Source of the DNA: Tubiluchus corallicola
Taxonomy: Eukaryota; Priapulida; Priapulimorpha; Priapulimorphida; Tubiluchidae
Reading direction: 5' to 3'
DNA: 49,664 bases
Assembly (NCBI GenBank): GCA_030141605.1
Contig: JAQGDQ010001287.1
Location: forward strand, 1 to 49,664
Shown here: positions 42,591 through 49,664 of the stretch, one piece after another
Position numbering within the stretch: the first letter of the stretch is position 1
How the letters are laid out: every line of letters starts with the position of its first letter
Notes under the pieces: model-generated
Database searches by the model: none
Told to the model about the DNA's origin: nothing
The model's input: the letters and a program-made list of their open reading frames with translations, nothing else
Made by a program: the position numbers and the translations under genes

Positions 42591-42599
42591 TTTGAAGAA

Positions 42600-42700
42600 C
42601 CTTCAGCCGATGTAAAAAGGAGACAAGACAATTTTTCATACACTGCCCCATTTTCAAGTCCGATATACCGTATGCATTTTAACACCAATAATACTGTAAA
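42600..42700 (+). mobile_element. MITE family C left-end fragment (left arm)
   Basis: GACAATTTTTCATACACTGC, CCATTTTCAAGTCCGATATA and GCATTTTAACACCAATAATA match the left end of copy 3 (34085-34160). Repeated in inverse orientation near 48200-48310. Confidence 0.6.
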
Positions 42701-42890
42701 AGCACAATGATAACAAAAGCACAATACTAACAAAAGTTTGATGATCACAAAAGCACAACGATAACAAAAGTACGATACTAACAAAGGCATAATACTAACA
42801 AAAGCACACTACTAACAAAAGCACAATACTAACAAAAGCACAATGATAGCAAAAGCACAATACTAACAAAAGCACTATACTAACACATAG
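42700..42890. repeat. ~17-bp minisatellite, about 11 units
   Basis: Units of AACAAAAGCACAATACT with ATGAT and ACGAT variants. Confidence 0.9.
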
Positions 42891-43008
42891 AAACAAGTGT
42901 AGTAAGAAAACATTTTGTAGGCTGCGAGTTCAAATTAAGTTATTTGCTATCCTGTTTCTCCCGTACATAAAATTTATTACCAAGTTTCTCATCTCTACAT
43001 TTAGGCCA

Positions 43009-43842
43009 TTAATAAACAACTTTTTCTGCAGAAGGAGGAAATGTTTTTAAAACATTTTTAAATACTTTTCTCTCATTTTGATAAGCAGGACATGTCATGC
43101 AAAAATGCATTTCATCTTCCACTTGATTCATCTCACACAATTTACATATTCTTTGGTGAGCTGGTATTTTTGGTTTATGATACCTCCCCCCTCCCTCAAT
43201 ATACAACTTGTGCCCACTAATTTTAAATCTAGTGTATATGGTTATACGTTCGCTTGGAATGAACCTTTTTACAGTTCCAGCGATTGATGATGATCGTGAA
43301 AGGTCAAAGGTTAAGTGTACTAGACAACGCATTTGTGTACACTTGACAACGCCCCGCAGCCCATTGTAATAGTAACAGTTTTAACAACTACGTGGCATCT
43401 TACCAAATTCATTTTTCTTATTCCCTTGTAAGATCCTGCTAGTAAATCACGCTCCGCACATACTAATGCATAAGTAACTAAAGTCGACGTAAAACAACTG
43501 AAGCTACTGAACTGATGTTTTGCGTTACCCACACGTCTCGTGACGATTGTGGTTAAGACGCATTCCTGTGGTACACTTAAGCTTTGACCTACAGAACCTG
43601 CGCGTGCGCAAAAACGAAACTGCAAAAAGGCTTACTGGACTATTACGCATAAGCAAATTTCTTCCAAACAATATACAGTTTTAAAAAAGCTATAAGTTCG
43701 AAGTTTGTTACCCTCATCATCATTGGTGTCGTTGTAAATCTTTTTCAAAAAATAGTCATTATATCTATCGTGTAGTTTCTTATCAATAGACACCCATTCT
43801 GCATATCTTGTATCAAACCCATATCTTATATGTGCAGATATA
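43009..43842 (-). pseudogene. Retroelement-type ORF fragment interrupted by MITE A
   Basis: Two parts on the minus strand belong together. Part one (43842-43637) reads RYGFDTRYAEWVSIDKKLHD, then EGNKLRTYSFFKTVYCLEEI. Part two (43255-43009) reads SERITIYTRFKISGHKLYIE, GGGRYHKPKIPAHQRICKLC and EMNQVEDEMHFCMTCPAYQN. GNKLRTY, then FRISGHxLxIExGRY, then RxCxxC-x(8)-EDExHFxxxCPxY is the familiar C-terminal block after reverse transcriptase in many invertebrate mobile-element proteins, with a CxxC..HxxxxC knuckle. MITE A (43256-43634) splits the block at an internal point. The fragment lacks a start and is not functional. Confidence 0.65.
43256..43634 (+). mobile_element. MITE family A, copy 4
   Basis: From AACCTTTTTACAGTTCC to GAAACTGCAAAAAGGCTTA, with both internal inverted motifs. 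It sits inside the retroelement ORF fragment. The inner breakpoint of the inverted duplication (43373) falls within it. Confidence 0.8.
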
Positions 43843-44585
43843 ATAATGTAAGTACTTTATTTGGTCATGTTTTTACAATGATTTCGCAAAATACTTTCAG
43901 TAAGATTTCAACACCTTCCTCCGAAAAATCACAAGGAATTTTCCCTCACTTTTCACGGAATCACATTCAAGAGAGACAAGAATCTCGCGCATCAATCAAA
44001 GAGGGCGTAGCGATACGATACGACGAATCAACTGAATAGGACGACAAATTTCAACTCTATTGAATAGCAGCGCGTTAAAATGAAATGATTGATTTCAATG
44101 TATTTGTGTTAGTTTGTGTTACAAGGAAGTTCTATTCTCGGTTAGTTCAGCCTGGTATAGATGTGCCTGGAAACGCTATAGCGTCCGTGTTGATTTTGAG
44201 GCGGTACCTCAACGCGAAGGGTCAATCCAATTTCAATTCAAAGCGTTGGTCAAACGAAGCATGTGATAATATTTTCCTATCGGTTTTACGGAAATTACTT
44301 TTGGTGTGAGTCGCGTTTGCGTTTAATGCGTACAATTTAAAAGTTGTTGGACCAGCGTCCGCTCACTGTTGGTTGAATTGGTTTTGCTGAAAGAGAACTT
44401 GAATTGTCTCGACGCAAACTCACTGAAAGCACTTTAGTAAATGGAATTATACACTATTTCCCCACACATTTCAATTGATTAACAAGTTCCAATAGCAATC
44501 CACCGACTCACAGAATCAATAAAGAAAATTTCAATTAATACGTTTAGCTATAGTATTAAGATACAAAAAACTTACCACTCTCAGA

Positions 44586-45353
44586 CTTAAAGGAAGACAG
44601 AATGATTTTTCATATTACTACCCCTAATCAGCTCTTATAAAAAGTATACATTTTAACACAATTAATACTGCAAAAGCGTTTCTGATAATTAAATAATAGA
44701 TTAAAAACTTAATTAACGGCGGTGAGGCCAACTATTGATGACATCACAAACTAACATAATTTTCAACAGCAGAAATATTCCACGAGCATGTTGCACATGT
44801 TTGCGAAAGAGAAAATTGAAGTACAGTGCTACTGTAAGGAATTCAGTGCATTGTACTAAAACTAGGCAAGTTCTGAGATAAAAATTCAAATTTCAAATGA
44901 ACCGCTGTGCTCACTCATGAGCTGTCGAGCGTGTGTTGTTCATCACAAACTAACACATCTGAACTGAGAGGTACTGCACTTGCTTTTATGTCGTGCGTTT
45001 TGGAAATGCAGGCACTAAGTGCCCGTCTAACTAGGGAATGGCGAAATGCATGTAACAGCGAAGAATTAGTGACGCGAGTGCGAAATTGTGTTTGTGCAGT
45101 AATGATTCTTTCACGTAAGTCATTTTTGAAAAAATAGTGTGTTTCCTTACAATATTTTAAAGAGTCGTCGTCACCAGTGACGTCATTGGTGGAAGAAAAT
45201 GGGCATTGAAAATGGGAGCACCCAAGCATGAAGTGCTCGCGACTTTAAAGTGATTTTACTAATTACACGAGGCGCTTATTGCAGTTTTATTACTAAATAC
45301 TTCTAACATTGACATAAGCCTAACCTCCTTGAAGGCTTGACCTTTCCTTTAAA
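44586..45353 (+). mobile_element. MITE family C, copy 4 (longer form)
   Basis: Starts CTTAAAGGAAGACAGAATGA and ends GCTTGACCTTTCCTTTAAA. To about 45160 it matches copies 1 and 3; the last ~180 bp (GACGTCATTGGTGGAAG onward) matches the fragment at 31233-31460. So two right-end variants of the family exist. Confidence 0.7.
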
Positions 45354-45850
45354 TCCCGGTAATGCATTCGCATGACTGTAAGACAAACTTCAAATGCAGT
45401 CACTCAAGTTGTAGGTAAGTTTCATATCTGCTGCACTGTCTGAGCGATCGAATGACTTACACGGGCCAATAGGTTAACTAATTTCCATTTGCCAATGATA
45501 ACAGTTGCGTTTGAAGGCAGTGCCTCAAGACTGTAAGACTGACGGTTTAACCAAACTCCAATTGATCGAGAATGTTCATCAGTGCAGGGCTGACATATAC
45601 GTGTAAAGCTGAGTCTTCAGTTTGTCATTGTCAATAACACGGCTTGACAAGCAAGGTGGATTAGATACTTGAATATTGTATGAAGGGTCCACATGTGGGG
45701 GGATAATATTTCTTATATCCCAGCTCTCTGAGCAAACATAGCTGTGGTCAGTGCTTGATTAATATACATAACACGTATTGTAACAACGAAGTCTTGCGTG
45801 AGATGAATCCACTTAGGCTAGCTGAAATTGGGTAGTCAAGTTTTCATAGT

Positions 45851-46230
45851 AATAATGCCTTTTCGTAGTCCAGCGATTGATGATGATCGTGAAAAGGTCA
45901 AAGGTTAAGTGTGTGGCAGACAACGCATTTGTGTACTTGACAACGCCTCGTAGCCCATGCTGTTGTAATAATAACAGTTTTAACATCTAGCTAGAATGTT
46001 ACCTAGTTTTACCATGTCTTCTTGTTCCCAAGCAAGATCCTGCTAGTAAATCACTCTGCGCACAGACTAAACTCCACGTAGAACAACTGAAGTTACTGAA
46101 CTGATGCGACAGACGGCTTTGCTTTACCCACATGTCACGTGATGGTTGCAGTTAAGACGCGTTGCTGTAGTACATTTAACCTTTTAACAGCTACTGCGCA
46201 TGCGCACAACGAAACTGTGAAAAGGCTTAT
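45851..46230 (+). mobile_element. MITE family A, copy 5
   Basis: From AATAATGCCTTTTCGTAGTCC to GAAACTGTGAAAAGGCTTATT, with internal motifs GGTCAAAGGTTAAGTGT and the inverse. Confidence 0.8.
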
Positions 46231-46639
46231 TACATAACTACATTATTTTGGACTCAACGCCTACACATAGCTTAAAGAGGATTTGTTACAAGTTAGAGAA
46301 CGAAATCTTTCGAAAGACGAGATATTAAACGCAAGAGATTCATTATCTTATTTGTTCGTTTGTTCGTTCTTTCATTCATTTGTTTGCTCGATCATTCAAT
46401 ATTTTTGCCTACTTGGTAGTTTATTTATCACTTTGTTTGATTGTCTGTTTGTTTGTCTGATCTTTCCACCGCCTGGTCTTCGTACGTTGCTCAATATTCT
46501 ATTCATCTATCTGTTCATCGTTTCTCGTTATTTGGTTTGTTAAATGATTGTTGATTGGTGATTAATTGATTAATCGCTTAGCTGATTATTCGTGAGGTCA
46601 GAGGAATAGTTGATTGACTGGCTTCTTAACTGTTAGCAT

Positions 46640-47130
46640 AGTTGTCGCCAACAATGTATATCACCAGTATGCTGAATTACATCACCAACAATGTATATCA
46701 CCAGTATCCTGAATTACATCACCAACAGTGTATGTCACCAGTATCCTGAATTTCATCACCAACAATGTATGTCACCAGTACCTGAATTACATCGCCAACA
46801 ATGTATGTCACCAGTATCCTGAATTACATCACCAACAATGTATGCCACTAGTATCCTGAATTACATCACCAACAATGTATGTCACCAGTACCTGAATTAC
46901 ATCGCCAACAATGTATGTCACCAGTATCCTGAATTACATCACCAACAATGTATGCCACTAGTATCCTGAATTACATCACCAACAATGTGTCACAAGTATT
47001 CTGAATTACATCACCAACAATGTATGTCACTAGTATCCTGAATTACATCACCAACAATGTATATCACCAGTATCCTGAATTATATCACCAACAATGTATG
47101 ACAGTAGTATTCTGAATTACATCACCAACA
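46640..47130. repeat. ~36-37-bp minisatellite, about 13 units
   Basis: Units read ATCACCAACAATGTATGTCA then CCAGTATCCTGAATTAC. A ~108-bp block of three units (ending CCAGTACCTG) is itself repeated near 46745 and 46850. Confidence 0.95.
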
Positions 47131-48340
47131 TTAATGCGCCAGAGCATCACGCATTAACCCAATATTTACACAGCAAACAGACACAGACTATCTAATATTA
47201 ATCATAAGTAATAATGAATCTAAAAATTATGGTAATGGATGCAACCAGCAAGCAAATCAATTAACCGGATTATAGCATTAATAACCTACAGAATTGCATA
47301 ACTCAGGCAAAATTTGAGTGCTCGTTGTGAGTGAAGCCGAGTTACAGATTAAGATCTATGATCTAGTTTCCCCATACAAGGAACTGGGATGGTTTCTTGT
47401 GAAGTCGCACCGAAAGTCCGAAATTTCGTCAAATTTTCGGTTGGTTGATACGCCATCCGCCCACGCTTTGCCGCGTTTTGTCACTTGAAAGAAAGAAATG
47501 CGTTGAGATCGGACGATCAGTGACGAATTCATCGTTTCGGTGCCGTTTTATTGTTTAACTATTACAATGGGTTGCGGGGCGTTGTCAAGCGTACACAAAT
47601 GCGTTGTCTAGTACACTTAACCTTTGACCTTTCACGATCATCATCAATCGCTGGAACTGTAAAAAGGTTCATTCCAAGCGAACGTATAACAATATACACT
47701 AGATTTAAAATTAGTGGGCACAAGTTGTATATTGAGGGAGGGGGGAGGTATCATAAACCAAAAATACCAGCTCACCAAAGAATATGTAAATTGTGTGAGA
47801 TGAATCAAATGGAAGATGAAATGCATTTTTGCATGACATGTCCTGCTTATCAAAATAGAAAAGTATTTAAAAATGTTTAAAAAAATCTCTTCTGCAGAAA
47901 AGTTGTTTATTAATGGCCTAAATGTAGAGATGAGAAACTGGTAATAAATTTTATGTACGGGAGAAACAGGATAGCAAATAACTTAATTTAACCGCAGCCT
48001 ACAAAATGTTTTCTTACTACACTTGTTTCTATGTGTTAGTATAGTGCTTTTGTTAGTATTTTGCTTTTTATCATTGTGTTTGTTAGTATTGTGCTTTTTT
48101 GTTAGTAGTGTGCTTTTGTTAGTATTATGCCTTTGTTAGTATCGTACTTTTGTTATCGTTGTGCTTTTGTGATCATCGAACTTTTGTTAGTATTGTGCTT
48201 TTGTTATCATTGTGCTTTTACAGTATTATTGGTGTTAAAATGCATACGGTATATCGGACTTGAAAAGGCAGTGTATGAAAAATTGTCTTGTCTCCTTTTT
48301 ACATCGGCTGAAGGTTCTTCAAAATCTACCGAAAAAGAAT

Positions 48341-48880
48341 CATGCTGTGCACAAAAACGTGTAAAAGTATCATGCTGTGTACAAAAACGTGTCAAAGAAT
48401 CATGCTGTGTACACAAACGTGTAAAAGAATCATGCTGTGCACAAAAACGTGTAAAAGTATCATGCTGTGTACAAAAACGTGTCAAAGAATCATGCTGTGT
48501 ACACAAACGTGTAAAAGAATCATGCTGTGCACAAAAACGTGTAAAAGTATCATGCTGTGTACAAAAACGTGTCAAAGAATCATGCTGTGTACACAAACGT
48601 GTAAAAGAATCATGCTGTGCACAAAAACGTGTAAAAGTATCATGCTGTGTACAAAAACGTGTCAAAGAATCATGCTGTGTACACAAACGTGTAAAAGAAT
48701 CATGCTGTGCACAAAAACGTGTCAAAGAATCATGCTGTGTACACGAACGTGTAAAAGAATCATGCTGTGTACAAAAACGTGTAAAAGAATCATGCTGCGC
48801 ACAAAAACGTGTAAAAGAATTATGCTGTGTACAAAAACGTTTAAAAGAATCATGCTGCGTACGAGAAAGTGTAAAAGAAT
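48341..48880. repeat. 30-bp satellite array, right arm, 18 units with 90-bp higher order
   Basis: This is the inverse of the left-arm array. From 48341 to 48700 a trio of 30-bp variants (GTGCACAAAA, GTGTACAAAA, GTGTACACAA) repeats four times exactly, a 90-bp higher-order unit not seen so regularly in the left arm. Open frames through it are not genes. Confidence 0.95.
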
Positions 48881-49228
48881 CAAATCCGTCTTACATTAAT
48901 TTTTTGTCCTGAGTCCTAACTGGACATTTCTCTGATGCTCGTGGAATAGCCACGATACAACTGTTTGAAGATATTGATCATACACTTGGCAGAGTTGGTA
49001 CTCTCTAATTATTCTGCCGTACTCAGAGCCAGGCTAAAGTGGTCCTTCATTACTTGATCGGTATTATTATGCCCGACTATAATCAAGTGCTGCTATGAAT
49101 AATACATAGGGCGTCCTTTGTGATGATACCCAACTTTCTGAAGTTAAAAAGACTCCCTTTCAATTCAACTCAATTTATTTTCTATTTTGAGTGTATACAA
49201 GACCGTATAAACTACAAATAGGAGCTAA

Positions 49229-49231
<3 letters not shown>

Positions 49232-49262
<31 letters not shown>
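49232..49262. repeat. (TA)n microsatellite in the right arm
   Basis: About fifteen TA units. The matching run at 41450-41470 in the left arm is shorter. Confidence 0.9.
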
Positions 49263-49266
<4 letters not shown>

Positions 49267-49309
49267 GGTTAGTAAATTAAAAGCTAAATAAATTTTAGAG
49301 GCTAATTAC

Positions 49310-49622
49310 GTGATAATGATTGATGACGATCTTGAAAAGGTCAAAGGTTATGTGTAACAGACAATGTGTTGTGCATACTTGACAATCCATCCTTGCAGCC
49401 CATGCTGTTGCAATAGTAATTAAGAAAAGGGACAAATGCTAGCTATAGAACCTTACCTAGTTCATTTTTCCTTGTTTCCAAGCAAGATCCTGCAGAGACT
49501 AATGCACATAATTAAGTCAAGTCCACATAGAACAACTGAAGTTACTGAATTTTGCTTTGCTTTACCCACAGCAGTACTTTGTAAGCTGTTTCGGTACCTT
49601 TACAAGAATACCAAGACTGAGT
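49310..49622 (+). mobile_element. MITE family A, internally altered copy (right arm)
   Basis: Inverse duplicate of the copy at 41090-41400. Confidence 0.65.
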
Positions 49623-49664
49623 AAACGCTAAGGAAATGCTGCGAAAACTCGTTCCTTCCATTCA

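Larger units (their letters stand above)
41047..43373 (-). repeat. Large inverted duplication, left arm
   Basis: The complement of this segment is repeated at 47559-49664 with only scattered substitutions and small indels. In order from the inner end, the arm contains part of MITE A, a retroelement ORF fragment, a 17-bp minisatellite, a MITE C fragment, the 30-bp array, unique sequence, an (AT)n run and a partial MITE A. Confidence 0.95.
43374..47558. other. Spacer between the arms of the inverted duplication
   Basis: Contains the rest of MITE A, part of the retroelement fragment, a CpG-richer unique stretch at about 43900-44330 with two short open frames (69 and 74 codons, no motif or splice support), MITE C copy 4, MITE A copy 5 and a 36-bp minisatellite. 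Confidence 0.8.
47559..49664 (+). repeat. Large inverted duplication, right arm (reaches the window end)
   Basis: Inverse copy of 41047-43373. The inner break is at ACTATTACAATGGG (47559), within MITE A. The last bases of the window (TTCCTTCCATTCA) match the very edge of the left arm beside the (TGAA)n run, so the true outer limit may lie beyond. The retroelement ORF piece at 47660-47877 differs by a Val-to-Met change and a lost codon that is followed by an early stop. Confidence 0.95.

Noticed and set aside
41804-42790. Minus-strand 328-codon and 288-codon frames, and the matching 261- and 185-codon plus-strand frames at 48127-48912
   Set aside because: They read through a 17-bp minisatellite, a MITE piece and the 30-bp satellite. 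Several frames on both strands are equally open, so openness carries no coding information.
43830-44309. Two short plus-strand genes (69 and 74 codons) in the spacer
   Set aside because: No motif, no splice support and no recognisable start context; the first overlaps the retroelement fragment on the other strand.

Overview
The window reads as eukaryotic, intron-rich, AT-rich animal nuclear DNA. The organism is probably a marine invertebrate, with a lophotrochozoan or mollusc as my best guess. Evidence for an animal is a carbonic-anhydrase-related protein (CARP, CA10/CA11 type) gene split into small exons with GT..AG boundaries, a canonical tRNA-Arg(CCT), a LINE whose ORF2 carries a PHD finger, APE endonuclease and reverse transcriptase, and many dispersed non-autonomous DNA elements. 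Species cannot be fixed from the sequence alone.

Genes. (1) A plus-strand gene enters from the left edge: three exons (583-713, 2685-2772, 6467-6689) splice in phase into a C-terminal ~115 residues ending at TGA 6687-6689; the product is unrecognised. (2) A minus-strand CARP gene covers about 36.5 kb to 19.5 kb. Six exons (36468-36329, 33148-32951, 31652-31557, 27100-27034, 21792-21638, 19704-19573) join in phase into about 262 codons of alpha-carbonic-anhydrase fold. Two of the three zinc histidines are replaced, so it should be catalytically dead. The N-terminal exon was not found. (3) Inside its intron, on the plus strand, two in-phase candidate exons (22563-22841, 22952-23170) suggest a nested unknown gene. 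(4) A tRNA-Arg(CCT) lies on the minus strand at 25110-25038, flanked by tandem copies of its own 3' part.

Mobile DNA fills most of the rest. A nearly full-length LINE (about 11849-16942) sits inside a minisatellite-bearing element (family F, resembling bivalve 'pearl' elements). Two further F copies lie at about 1200-2570 and 34845-36225. At least four MITE-like families recur (A to D below), along with hAT-like and piggyBac-like remnants. Degenerate retroelement ORF pieces lie at 20085-20560, 28655-29000 and 43009-43842.

The right end (41047 to the window end) holds a large inverted duplication. The arms, 41047-43373 and 47559-49664, are nearly identical and about 2.1-2.3 kb long, with a 4.2 kb spacer. 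Each carries a 30-bp satellite array. The array is 18 units in the right arm and about 26 in the left, and has a 90-bp higher-order pattern on the right. Long open frames in this array, in the 42-bp minisatellite at 36826-37880 and in the microsatellites are products of repeat length and are not called as genes.
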